Below, piece by piece: positions 27,851 to 35,905 of a stretch of 64,000 bases of DNA (position 1 is its first letter; every line of letters begins with the position of its first letter). The DNA lies in the NCBI RefSeq assembly GCF_014837235.1, contig NZ_JACYFT010000001.1, forward strand, positions 1,129,688-1,193,687, in the 5' to 3' direction. The position numbers and the translations under genes are program-made. Under the pieces are notes generated by a model. That model was given only the letters and a program-made list of their open reading frames with translations. It did not search any database and was not told where the DNA came from. This DNA comes from Limnohabitans radicicola. Its GTDB lineage: Bacteria > Pseudomonadota > Gammaproteobacteria > Burkholderiales > Burkholderiaceae_C.

Positions 27851-28384
27851 ATGTTCACGTTTTCACCGCTGGCGAAGGCCTTGTCTCTGATTCTTCTGGT
27901 GTCCAGCGTGCAGGCCGCACCGCGAGACCACTTCGGCACACCGCCTGAGCAACAAGAGAAGTCGCGTGCCATGCGCCCGCAAGGGCATGCCCCCATGCAA
28001 CACCCACGTTGCGGCGAACGCGAAGACCGTGACACACGCACCAGCGCACCAGACGCGCACCACTGGGCACCCGGCAGAGGCTCTTACTTCACGCCGGACC
28101 ACCACGAACGGGCACGCGACTACTTCGACATGCCTGAGCACCGGGGCTTTGTGCCTCCGGGCCTGGTCAGCAAAGGGGGCATGCCTCCGGGGCAGGCCAA
28201 AAAGTGGCGAATCGGGCACCCCCTGTCCCGGGAAGTGGTGTTTTATGACTTGCCTCGCCCGCTGGAAATCCACCTCGGCCCACCACCCTCGGGCTACAGG
28301 TACGTGCGGGTCGCCACCGACATTTTGCTGATCGCCGTCGGCACCGGCATCGTGATGGATGCGCTGGAGAATCTGGCGCGCTGA
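27851..28384 (+). CDS. CigR/RcnB-like exported protein
   Basis: A 177-residue exported protein. The start at 27851, behind an AGGAG site, opens a signal peptide (MFTFSPLAKALSLILLVSSVQA). The middle is rich in His, Arg and Pro. The C-terminal third has the conserved pattern 'GLVSKGGMPPGQAKKW', 'DLPRPLEIHLGPPPSGYRYVRVATDILLIA', ending in a hydrophobic stretch. This pattern matches proteins annotated as RcnB-family or CigR-family; members are small envelope proteins linked to nickel/cobalt homeostasis or, in Salmonella, to virulence regulation. I cannot choose a role here. It lies alone and converges on hppD. Confidence 0.78.
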   Translation: MFTFSPLAKALSLILLVSSVQAAPRDHFGTPPEQQEKSRAMRPQGHAPMQHPRCGEREDRDTRTSAPDAHHWAPGRGSYFTPDHHERARDYFDMPEHRGFVPPGLVSKGGMPPGQAKKWRIGHPLSREVVFYDLPRPLEIHLGPPPSGYRYVRVATDILLIAVGTGIVMDALENLAR

Positions 28385-28416
28385 CGTGCACATCGTCGCG
28401 GTGCTTTGTGAGGACA

Positions 28417-28437
28417 ACGCCCTCGCGGCGAGGGCGT
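28417..28437. repeat. Inverted repeat between convergent genes
   Basis: ACGCCCTCGC-G-GCGAGGGCGT is a perfect 10-base inverted repeat between the converging CigR-like gene and hppD. It lacks a T tract on either strand, so it is at best a weak bidirectional terminator or a transcript-stabilising hairpin. Confidence 0.5.
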
Positions 28438-28463
28438 CGCGCCCACCAAGAGCGCGCAGACTT

Positions 28464-29546
28464 TCAGGACGCGTCCACCGTGATCGCCCCACGCCGGATC
28501 TGGTCGCGCTCCAGGCTTTCAAACAGCGCCTTGAAGTTGCCTTCGCCAAAGCCCTCGTCGGCCTTGCGCTGGATGAACTCGAAGAACACCGGGCCCAGCA
28601 GGGTCTGGCTGAAGATCTGCAGCAGCAAACGCTTTTCGCCGTTGGCGGTGGAGCCGTCCATCAAGATGCCGCGCGCCTGCAACTCGGGCACGGGCTCGCC
28701 GTGGCCTTTGAGGCGCTCTTCGAGCATCTCGTAATAGATGTCGTTGGGCGCAGTCATGAGCGGGATGCCAGCCATCTGCAAGGCGTCCACGCTTTTCAGG
28801 ATGTCGTCCGTCAGCAGGGCAATGTGCTGGATGCCTTCGCCGTTGAACTGCATCAGGAACTCTTCGATCTGCCCGCCGGTCTTGCCCGACTCTTCGTTGA
28901 GCGGGATGCGGATCAACCCATCGGGCGCGGTCATGGCACGGCTGGTCAGACCGGTGTACTCGCCCTTGATGTCGAAATAACGGATTTCGCGGAAGTTGAA
29001 AATCTTCTCGTAAAAACTACTCCAGAAGGCCATCCGGCCCTTGTAGACGTTGTGCGTGAGGTGGTCGATGGTCTTGAAACCATGGCCGGGGGGGTGGCGG
29101 TCCACGCCCTCGATGAATTCAAAGTCGATGTCATAAATGCTCTTGCCGTCTTCAAAGCGGTCGATCAGGTACAGCGGTGCACCGCCAATGCCCTTGATGG
29201 CGGGCAAGCGCAGCTCCATCGGGCCGGTGGGGATCTCCACCGGTTGCGCACCCATGTCCAGTGCGCGTTCGTAGGCCTTGTGCGAATCCTTCACACGGAA
29301 CGCCAGCGCGCAGGCGCAAGGGCCATGCTCGGCGGCAAAGTAACCGGCCAAGCTTTTGGGCTCGCGGTTGACGATGAAGTTGATGTCGCCCTGACGGTAC
29401 AGCACCACGTCCTTGGAGCGGTGTTTGGCCACCAATGAAAACCCCATTTTTTCAAACAGGGGCTCCAGCACGCCTGCGACAGGCGAAGCAAACTCCACAA
29501 ACTCAAAACCGCACAAACCCATCGGGTTGTCAAACAGATCAGCCAT
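28464..29546 (-). CDS. hppD: 4-Hydroxyphenylpyruvate dioxygenase
   Basis: A 360-residue Fe(II) dioxygenase converting 4-hydroxyphenylpyruvate to homogentisate in tyrosine breakdown. The three iron ligands are visible: His in '[10 protein letters not shown]' (~162), His in '[12 protein letters not shown]' (~240) and Glu in '[19 protein letters not shown]' near the C terminus. The N-terminal half is the degenerate vicinal-oxygen-chelate domain. ATG 29546 with GGAGAAAAG upstream is chosen over the 17-residue longer ORF. It is monocistronic. Fumarylacetoacetase, a later step of the same pathway, lies 27 kb away, while homogentisate dioxygenase and maleylacetoacetate isomerase are absent from the window. 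Confidence 0.96.
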   Translation of the reverse strand: MADLFDNPMGLCGFEFVEFASPVAGVLEPLFEKMGFSLVAKHRSKDVVLYRQGDINFIVNREPKSLAGYFAAEHGPCACALAFRVKDSHKAYERALDMGAQPVEIPTGPMELRLPAIKGIGGAPLYLIDRFEDGKSIYDIDFEFIEGVDRHPPGHGFKTIDHLTHNVYKGRMAFWSSFYEKIFNFREIRYFDIKGEYTGLTSRAMTAPDGLIRIPLNEESGKTGGQIEEFLMQFNGEGIQHIALLTDDILKSVDALQMAGIPLMTAPNDIYYEMLEERLKGHGEPVPELQARGILMDGSTANGEKRLLLQIFSQTLLGPVFFEFIQRKADEGFGEGNFKALFESLERDQIRRGAITVDAS

Positions 29547-29612
29547 GTCTTTTCTCCATGCAATGGCATGCGCCGCACCCCCACAGGGTGCGCGCAAACA
29601 AACAAAAAGGGA

Positions 29613-29638
29613 AGAAGAAAAACCGGGCAGTGCCCGGT
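29613..29638 (-). terminator. Rho-independent terminator after the lyase/CoA-transferase/Bug operon
   Basis: On the minus strand ACCGGGCACTGCCCGGT is followed by TTTTTCTTCTT. It lies about 130 bases downstream of the Bug receptor stop at 29768 and upstream of hppD, so it should end the operon running from the HMG-CoA-lyase-like gene. The intervening ~130 bases are GC-rich with no recognisable gene. Confidence 0.7.
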
Positions 29639-29767
29639 CAGGCTGCTGGTGGCGCGCAAGGCTTGCCCCGCGTGCTGCGCGCGAGGTGGATGCCGACGAT
29701 CAGGACCTGGATGGACATGGCGCGATTGTCAGGGTTGCCCGCCAGCTTGGCAAGCGCCCCCGCCGCA

Positions 29768-30745
29768 TCACTCGGGCGTGATGCCTGCCTTTTTCACCAG
29801 CGCGGCGTATTTGGCCAACTCGGTGCGAAAGCCTTTTTGCGCCTGTTCGGTGCTGCTCACATTGATGGTGTTGCCCTGCTTGGCCATGGTCTCGCGCACA
29901 CCCGCATCGTTGAAGGCGGCCACCACGGCGTCGTGCACCTTCTTGACCGCCGCCGGGGTCATGCCCTTCGGCCCCACGACCGCAAACCAGGCCTCCATGA
30001 CGTAACCGGGCAAGCCCTGCTCCACGAACGTGGGCACATCGGGCAAGGCCGTTGTGCGCTTGTCGCCGCACATGCCAATGGCGCGCAGTGCGCCGGACTT
30101 GATGTGCTGCTGCACGCTGGGTGTGGCCACCACGGCGAAGTCGATCTGACCGCCCAGCAGGTCGGTCACCATCGGTCCCACGCCTTTGTAAGGGATGTGG
30201 CGGGCCGTGACCTTGGCCTCGTCCAGGAACATCTCGGCGGCCAGATGCAGGATGGTGCCGTTGCCACCCGAACCGAAGTTGTAGCTGTCAGGCTTGGCCT
30301 TGAGCTGGGCAATGAATTCGCGGCCGTTGGTCGCGCTCACTTTTTGCGGGTTGACCACCAACACCATGGGTGTGCTGCCCACGATGGCAATCGGCGTGAA
30401 GTCACCGGGCATGTCAAACGGCAGTGACTTGAGCACGCTGGGGAAGATCACCACGTTGTTGGACACCACCGACAGCGTGTAGCCATCGGGGGGGTTCTTG
30501 GTCAGGGCCTGCAGGCCCACCACACCACCGGCACCTGCTTGGTTCTCCACCACCACGGTGGTGCCCAGCGCCTTGCCCAGTGCAGGGGCGGCAGCGCGGG
30601 TGATCGCGTCCACGCCCGAGCCCGTGGCATTGGGCAAGATGAATTTGACAGGCCGCTCGCTTTGCGCAAGCGACAGGCCCGGCGCGACCGATGCAGCGCA
30701 AGCCAGCGCGGTCAGGGCGGTGCGGCGTGTGATGTGTGGCTTCAT
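29768..30745 (-). CDS. Bug family tripartite tricarboxylate transporter substrate-binding protein
   Basis: A 325-residue periplasmic receptor of the Bug/TctC family. ATG 30745 opens a signal peptide with twin arginine (MKPHITRRTALTALACAA...SLAQ). The fold is shown by 'VKFILPNATGSGVDAITRAAAPALGKAL', 'VENQAGAGGVVGLQAL' and 'VPTFVEQGLPGYV'. Bug proteins bind small carboxylates; many have no dedicated TctAB membrane partner nearby, as here. It is the third gene of an operon after an HMG-CoA-lyase-like enzyme and a CoA-transferase, so it may capture the acid that they activate and cleave. The ligand is unknown. Confidence 0.92.
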   Translation of the reverse strand: MKPHITRRTALTALACAASVAPGLSLAQSERPVKFILPNATGSGVDAITRAAAPALGKALGTTVVVENQAGAGGVVGLQALTKNPPDGYTLSVVSNNVVIFPSVLKSLPFDMPGDFTPIAIVGSTPMVLVVNPQKVSATNGREFIAQLKAKPDSYNFGSGGNGTILHLAAEMFLDEAKVTARHIPYKGVGPMVTDLLGGQIDFAVVATPSVQQHIKSGALRAIGMCGDKRTTALPDVPTFVEQGLPGYVMEAWFAVVGPKGMTPAAVKKVHDAVVAAFNDAGVRETMAKQGNTINVSSTEQAQKGFRTELAKYAALVKKAGITPE

Positions 30746-30791
30746 GTTGGTCTCTCTCTGGTGGATGGGATACAGGGGCTTCGTCAGCCCA

Positions 30792-31991
30792 TCAGGCCAC
30801 CGCCTTGGCGGCACGCAAGCGTTCGATCTCTGCCGCGTTCAGGCCCAGGCCCTGCAACAGCTCGTCGGTATTTTCGCCTTGCTTGGGTGGCTGGTGGCGC
30901 ACCCCCAGTCGTTGCCCATCCATGGTGAAAGGAAACAACGCTGCGCGCGCGGTCTGGCCGGCTTTGGGGCCATCGGTCAGGCGCACTTCGGCCAGGCCGC
31001 CCGTGGCGTTCAGATGCGGGTCGTCGAACAGTTCTTCGGGTTTGACGATGGGCGCAAAAGGCAAGCCGGCTTTTTCAAAAATCGCCGTCAACTCGGCGGC
31101 CGTGAAAACCTCCAGACGGCGGCGCAGCTCGGGCATCATCACATCGCGCTGCGACACGCGGGCATTGTTGTCGCCATAGCGCGGATCGGCCTTGAGGTCA
31201 GCAAAGCCCAGCACATCGCAGAAGGTGGCCCACTGCGCATCGCTGACTGCCGCCAGGAAAATTTGCTCCCCATTCTTGACTGTGAACACGTCATACACCG
31301 CCCAGGCCGAGATGCGGTTGGGCATGGGTTCGGCCGCTTTGCCGGTGATGGCGTATTGCAGCATGTGCTGGCCGACCAAAAACACATTGTTCTCGAACAG
31401 GGCCGACTGGATCTCTTGTCCGCGCCCGGTGATGCCACGCTGGATCAGCGCGCCCAGCACGCCGATCGCGCCGAACATGCCGCCCATGATGTCGTTCACG
31501 CTGGTGCCTGCGCGCAGCGGGTCGCCGGGGCGCCCCGTCATATAGGCCAGGCCCCCCATCATCTGCACCACCTCATCGAGCGCCGTGCGGTGGTCATAGG
31601 GCCCGGGCAAAAAGCCCTTGAGGCTGGCGTAAATCAGCTTGGGGTTGGTTGCCGACAAGCTGGCGTAGTCCAGACCGTACTTGACCATGGAGCCGGGCTT
31701 GAAGTTTTCGGCCACCACATCGGCCGTGGCGCACAAGCGCCGCGCCATCTCGGCGCCTTCTGGAGACTGCAGGTTGATCAGGATGCTCTTCTTGTTGCGA
31801 TTGAACATCGGGAAAAAGCCCGCACCCGAGCCCAACAAATGCCGTGTGCGGTCGCCCTCGATGGGTTCGACCTTGATGACTTCGGCCCCCATGTCGGCCA
31901 GCACCATGCCGCAGGTCGGGCCCATGACCATGTGAGTGAACTCGACAACGCGCAGGCCTTCGAGCGGGAGTTTCTTGTCCAAATTGTTCAT
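30792..31991 (-). CDS. CaiB/BaiF family (class III) CoA-transferase
   Basis: A 399-residue family III CoA-transferase, moving CoA between carboxylic acids through a covalent aspartyl intermediate. The N terminus 'PLEGLRVVEFTHMVMGPTCGMVLADMGAEVIKVEP' is canonical, and the nucleophile is probably the Asp in 'HRTALDEVVQMMGGLAYMTG' (~170). ATG 31991 overlaps the stop of the lyase-like gene by four bases (ATGA), so the two are co-translated; the ORF-track start adds 27 residues. Pairing with an HMG-CoA-lyase-type enzyme suggests activation of a hydroxy- or methyl-branched dicarboxylate that is then cleaved. The exact substrate is not readable. Confidence 0.92.
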   Translation of the reverse strand: MNNLDKKLPLEGLRVVEFTHMVMGPTCGMVLADMGAEVIKVEPIEGDRTRHLLGSGAGFFPMFNRNKKSILINLQSPEGAEMARRLCATADVVAENFKPGSMVKYGLDYASLSATNPKLIYASLKGFLPGPYDHRTALDEVVQMMGGLAYMTGRPGDPLRAGTSVNDIMGGMFGAIGVLGALIQRGITGRGQEIQSALFENNVFLVGQHMLQYAITGKAAEPMPNRISAWAVYDVFTVKNGEQIFLAAVSDAQWATFCDVLGFADLKADPRYGDNNARVSQRDVMMPELRRRLEVFTAAELTAIFEKAGLPFAPIVKPEELFDDPHLNATGGLAEVRLTDGPKAGQTARAALFPFTMDGQRLGVRHQPPKQGENTDELLQGLGLNAAEIERLRAAKAVA

Positions 31992-32932
31992 GCCATCACT
32001 TCTGAGGTACGCAGGGTCTTGGGCAAGCCTGCCTGCGCGATCGAACCGTGCAGGCATTCGCCTGCGAGCCACTGCGCCACCTGGGCGCGCAAAGCCATGA
32101 GCTTACCGAAATCGATGCCGGTGGTGATGCCCATGCTGGCAAACAAATAGGCCAAGTCTTCGGTGGCCACATTGCCGCTGGCCCCCGGGGCGTGCGGACA
32201 GCCACCGATGCCGGCCAGGCACGCATCAAAACGGGTCTCGCCGGTTTGCAGCGCGGCCATGACGTTGGCCATGCCCAAACCGCGTGTGTCGTGAAAGTGC
32301 CCGCAGGCCAGCCTGTCACCCGCCACTTCGCGGGCCTGGGCAAACAGCTCACCCACCTGGCGCGGGTCGGCATAGCCCACGGTGTCGGCCAGGCCCACGC
32401 GGTCCACCCCCAGCGCCAGCACGGCCTTCAATAGACGCAGCACTTCATCGACCTCCACCCGCCCTTGGATGGTGCAACCCAGCGCGGTGCTCATGCCCAC
32501 TTCGATGCGGATGTTCGAGCCGCGTGCGCGGCGCGCTTCCACCATGGCGGCGATCTCGACCAGCACCTCGTCGGGCGTCTTACGCAGATTGGCCAGGCTG
32601 TGCGCGTGGCTGGCCGACAGGGGCAGCAGCATCCAGTCGGCCCCGCTGTCCATGGCGCGCTCGGCCCCTTTGAGGTTGGGCACCAGCACCGACACCACCA
32701 GCCCCGGCAGGGTTTTGGCAAAGGCCACCAGCTCGGCCGTGTCGGCCAGCTGCGGCAGCAGTTTGGGCGGCACAAAAGAGCCGACCTCGATCTCGCGCAG
32801 ACCGGCATCGTAGGCACCCTGAATCCACTGCAACTTGTGCGCTGTGGGCAATGTGCGGGCGATGCTTTGCAGCCCATCACGCAGACCGACTTCGCGGACC
32901 GTCACGCGCTGGGGCCAGTGAAATGCGTTCAT
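31988..32932 (-). CDS. HMG-CoA lyase family protein
   Basis: A 314-residue TIM-barrel lyase of the hydroxymethylglutaryl-CoA lyase family. 'TVREVGLRDGLQSI' (~10) carries the Arg-Asp of the active site, 'CGHFHDTRGLGMANVMAAL' the metal-ligand His-x-His, and 'GIGGCPHAPGASGNVATEDL' the catalytic Cys loop. Such enzymes split HMG-CoA into acetoacetate and acetyl-CoA; relatives cleave citramalyl-CoA-like compounds. ATG 32932 is selected. It is the promoter-proximal gene of an operon that also contains a CoA-transferase and a Bug receptor, and it diverges from the LysR gene that probably controls it. Confidence 0.9.
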   Translation of the reverse strand: MNAFHWPQRVTVREVGLRDGLQSIARTLPTAHKLQWIQGAYDAGLREIEVGSFVPPKLLPQLADTAELVAFAKTLPGLVVSVLVPNLKGAERAMDSGADWMLLPLSASHAHSLANLRKTPDEVLVEIAAMVEARRARGSNIRIEVGMSTALGCTIQGRVEVDEVLRLLKAVLALGVDRVGLADTVGYADPRQVGELFAQAREVAGDRLACGHFHDTRGLGMANVMAALQTGETRFDACLAGIGGCPHAPGASGNVATEDLAYLFASMGITTGIDFGKLMALRAQVAQWLAGECLHGSIAQAGLPKTLRTSEVMA

Positions 32933-32994
32933 GTTCAATGTCTTTGGGAGAGTGTGCAGCGAGTTTAAGGTTTCCAATCGATCATACAATTCAA

Positions 32995-33019
32995 TTTTGG
33001 AAGCCTATTTGTTCCAAAA
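32995..33019. promoter_or_regulatory. Inverted repeat operator candidate upstream of the LysR gene
   Basis: TTTTGGAA-N9-TTCCAAAA is a perfect 8-base inverted repeat ending 12 bases before the LysR start, in the 99-base space shared with the divergent lyase operon. A further TTTCCAAT half-site lies about 20 bases away. LysR regulators bind dyads of this size for autorepression and divergent activation. The AAGGA ribosome-binding site of the regulator begins at the edge of the repeat. Confidence 0.55.
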
Positions 33020-33031
33020 AGGAATAACTTG

Positions 33032-33943
33032 ATGCGTGACCTCGACCTGACCTCGCTGCGCCTGTTCGTGACCGTCTGCGACACGGGCAACATGAGCCGT
33101 GCCGCCGAAAAGGCCAACATGGTCGCTTCGGCCGTGAGCAAACGGCTGGCCCAGTTGGAAGCCACCGTGGGCGCGAGCCTGCTGACCCGGCGCAAGCACG
33201 GCGTGGTCCCGACCGCCGCTGGCGAAACCCTGCTGGAGCACGCCCGCAGCATGCTGCTGAGCGCCAGCCGCATCGAGCGCGACATGGCCAGCCACGCGGC
33301 AGGCATCCAGGGCCGGGTCAATGTGCTGGCCACCGCCTCGGTCATGGCCGAATCGCTGGCCGACGAGATCGCCGAGTTCCTGAAACAAGCCGAACACCAG
33401 AACATCCAGATCGACCTTGAAGAACGCATCAGCCCTGAGGTGGTGCGGGGCATCCGCGACGGCGTGGCGTCCATCGGCATCTGCTGGGACGCGGCCGAAA
33501 CCGGCCTGCTGCACACCCGCACCTACCGCCACGACCACCTGTGTGTGGCGGTGCCCCATGGCCACCCGCTGTGCGCGCTCAAGGAACTGCGCTTCGAAGA
33601 CACCCTGGATTTTGAACACGTGATCATGCCGATCAACTCGGCCGTCGAAGTCATGCTGCAACGCGAAGCGGGCCTGTTGGGCAAGCGCCTGCAGCACCGC
33701 GTGATCGTCACCAATTTTGAAGCTGCGCTGCGCGTGGTGCGTGCCGGACTGGCCATTGCCCTGGTGCCACGCGAAGTGACCGGCCTGTATGCCGAGGCTT
33801 ACGGGCTGGCCGTACTGCCGCTGCAAGAACCCTGGTCCCGGCGCCGCTTTGTGCTTTGTCACCGGGGGGAAGAAGTCCTCACCCCCGCGGCCTTGAAGCT
33901 GCTCGATGCCCTGTCGGCCGCCCACACACCCGCAAGCCCATGA
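33032..33943 (+). CDS. LysR-family transcriptional regulator
   Basis: A 303-residue LysR regulator. The N-terminal winged helix reads 'LTSLRLFVTVCDTGNMSRAAEKANMVASAVSKRLAQLEATVG' and the effector-binding domain follows from ~90. ATG 33032, preceded by AAGGA, is preferred to the TTG one codon upstream in the ORF track. It is divergent from the lyase/CoA-transferase/Bug operon and overlaps the start of the downstream aconitase-like gene (ATGA). It is therefore translationally coupled to an enzyme gene, an arrangement that ties regulator and enzyme to one pathway. Confidence 0.94.
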   Translation: MRDLDLTSLRLFVTVCDTGNMSRAAEKANMVASAVSKRLAQLEATVGASLLTRRKHGVVPTAAGETLLEHARSMLLSASRIERDMASHAAGIQGRVNVLATASVMAESLADEIAEFLKQAEHQNIQIDLEERISPEVVRGIRDGVASIGICWDAAETGLLHTRTYRHDHLCVAVPHGHPLCALKELRFEDTLDFEHVIMPINSAVEVMLQREAGLLGKRLQHRVIVTNFEAALRVVRAGLAIALVPREVTGLYAEAYGLAVLPLQEPWSRRRFVLCHRGEEVLTPAALKLLDALSAAHTPASP

Positions 33944-35901
33944 ACACCACCGACTGGAAGATCCTGTATCTCAGTCAGGACCCGACCCTGATCCAAAGTC
34001 AACTGGCCGGTGAGGCGATGACACGCGAACAGGCCGGGCCTCTGCGCCACGATGTCTCGACCGACGAGATCACGCCCGTTCACATCCTCAGCCATCACGA
34101 CGACACGCTGGGTGACTTTGCCCACACCGGGCTGCGCTGCGCAGGCGTGAACCCCATCGGGTGGCGAAGCTTGCGCGAAGCCAGATTTGCGGTGCTGGTG
34201 GCGGGCCGCCGCTACGGCAAAGGCTCATCGCGTGAACACAGCCCCACCGCTGAAAAGCTGGCCGGCGTGCGGTTGGTGATCGCCGAAAGCTTTGAGCGCA
34301 TCTACCGCCAAAACGCGGACAACATCGGTCTGTTCACCTCGACCGATTTCGGCCTGCTGGACCGCATCGCACGGGGCGAGACCTTGAGCGTGGATGACCT
34401 GGTGGCCGACCGCGACCCCCTGGCGGCAGCGGTGCTGCGCGCCGGTGGCCTGCTGCGCTGGGGGCAGCAGCACCTCGCTGCTGTCCATGCGGGGGCGCCA
34501 CACCCGCAAGTCAACTCACCCCAAACCCTGTTCGAGAAAATCCTTTCGCGCCACCTGCTGCCCACCGCATTCACACCTGCCGCCCCGCAAACGGGTGACG
34601 GCCTGTTTGTGCAGGCCGACTGGCGCTTCATCCACGAGTACTACACCGGCATGGCCGACACGCTCATGAAGCGCGCGCTGGGCGAAAACTTCACCCTGCA
34701 ACGCCCCGAACAGATCGTGGTGTTTGAAGACCACACCTCCTACGTCGACGAAAGCCCGGCGCATGTGCGCGGCGGCCTGATCGCCCCCATGCACGCCATG
34801 AGCCAGGCGCAGCGGGACTTCGCCAGGCGTCACGGTCTGCGCATGCACCGCACGCTGACCGATGCCGAAGTGCTGCAGGACGACGGCAGCAATGTGGCCG
34901 GCATCTCGCACGCCATGGTGGCCGAGCACTACGCACTGCCGGGCCAGGTGGTCGTGGGCACCGATTCGCACACACCGCACAGCGGCGCTTTGGGCTGCGT
35001 GGCTTTTGGTGTGGGCACCAGCGACATGGCCAACGCTTTCGTGACCGGTGCAGTGCGCCTGCGCTGGCCCGACAGTGTGCGGGTGTCAATGCAAGGCCGC
35101 CTGCCTGCAGGCGTGACCGCCAAGGATCTGATGCTGCACCTGCTGGCCCTGCCCTACATCCGCGAGGGCCAGGGCGTGGGCAAGGTGTTCGAGTTTGCGG
35201 GCGAGGGCATCGCCCATCTGTCGATCGACGAACGCGCCACACTCACCAACATGTGCGCCGAGCTGGGGGGCCTGACCGGGATCGTGGCACCAGACCAGGA
35301 AACCATGCGCTTCCTGAAGGAACGCCGGGGCGTGGATTTTCAGATCGAGGACTGGATGCACAGCGACGCAGACGCCCGCTTTGCGCACCAGATCGCGGTG
35401 GACCTGAGCCAGCTGCAGCCCATGGTGGCACGGCCCGGCGATCCGGGCCAGGGCCTGGCGCTGTCGGAGCTGAAAGAGCGGGTGCGCATCGACATCGCCT
35501 ACGGCGGCTCATGCACCGCAGGCAAACGCGAAGATTTTGACCACTACCACGCGGTGCTGGCCTGGGGCCTGCAACACGGCTTGAAGGTGCCCGAGGGCAT
35601 GCAGGTGTTTTTGCAGTACGGCACCACCGCCGTGCGGGACTACTGCATTGACAAAGGCTACGACAGGACTTTCGCGGCCATGGGGGTGCGGATTTTGCAG
35701 CCCTCGTGTGGGGCCTGCGCCAACTGTGGGCCGGGCTCGTCCACCGATGCGACGCAGGTGACGGTGAGCGCCATCAACCGCAATTTTCCGGGTCGCTCGG
35801 GGCCGGGCCAGGTCTGGCTGGCCAGCCCGCCCACGGTGATGGCCAGTGCGCTGGCGGGGGAGCTGCTGTCGTTCGAGGCGCTGCAGCAGCGCGTGCGCTG
35901 A
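33940..35901 (+). CDS. Aconitase-superfamily hydro-lyase with swivel domain N-terminal to the catalytic domain
   Basis: A 653-residue single-chain member of the aconitase/isopropylmalate isomerase superfamily with reversed domain order. Residues ~25-180 form the swivel (LeuD-like) domain with 'GRRYGKGSSREHSPTAEK'; residues ~215-640 form the [4Fe-4S] catalytic (LeuC-like) domain. The latter has 'VVGTDSHTPHSGALGCVAFGVGTSDMA', the first cluster Cys in 'AYGGSCTAGKREDF' and two more in 'PSCGACANCGPGSSTDAT'. In normal aconitases and LeuCD fusions the catalytic part comes first. ATG 33940 overlaps the LysR stop. The substrate is unknown; neighbours suggest a methylated or branched di/tricarboxylate. 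Family placement is firm, reaction specificity is not. Confidence 0.9.
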   Translation: MNTTDWKILYLSQDPTLIQSQLAGEAMTREQAGPLRHDVSTDEITPVHILSHHDDTLGDFAHTGLRCAGVNPIGWRSLREARFAVLVAGRRYGKGSSREHSPTAEKLAGVRLVIAESFERIYRQNADNIGLFTSTDFGLLDRIARGETLSVDDLVADRDPLAAAVLRAGGLLRWGQQHLAAVHAGAPHPQVNSPQTLFEKILSRHLLPTAFTPAAPQTGDGLFVQADWRFIHEYYTGMADTLMKRALGENFTLQRPEQIVVFEDHTSYVDESPAHVRGGLIAPMHAMSQAQRDFARRHGLRMHRTLTDAEVLQDDGSNVAGISHAMVAEHYALPGQVVVGTDSHTPHSGALGCVAFGVGTSDMANAFVTGAVRLRWPDSVRVSMQGRLPAGVTAKDLMLHLLALPYIREGQGVGKVFEFAGEGIAHLSIDERATLTNMCAELGGLTGIVAPDQETMRFLKERRGVDFQIEDWMHSDADARFAHQIAVDLSQLQPMVARPGDPGQGLALSELKERVRIDIAYGGSCTAGKREDFDHYHAVLAWGLQHGLKVPEGMQVFLQYGTTAVRDYCIDKGYDRTFAAMGVRILQPSCGACANCGPGSSTDATQVTVSAINRNFPGRSGPGQVWLASPPTVMASALAGELLSFEALQQRVR

Positions 35902-35905
35902 AGCG

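Noticed and set aside
30498-32150. A 550-residue plus-strand ORF opposite the CoA-transferase
   Set aside because: Antisense shadow; the minus-strand CaiB and HMG-CoA-lyase signatures are unmistakable.
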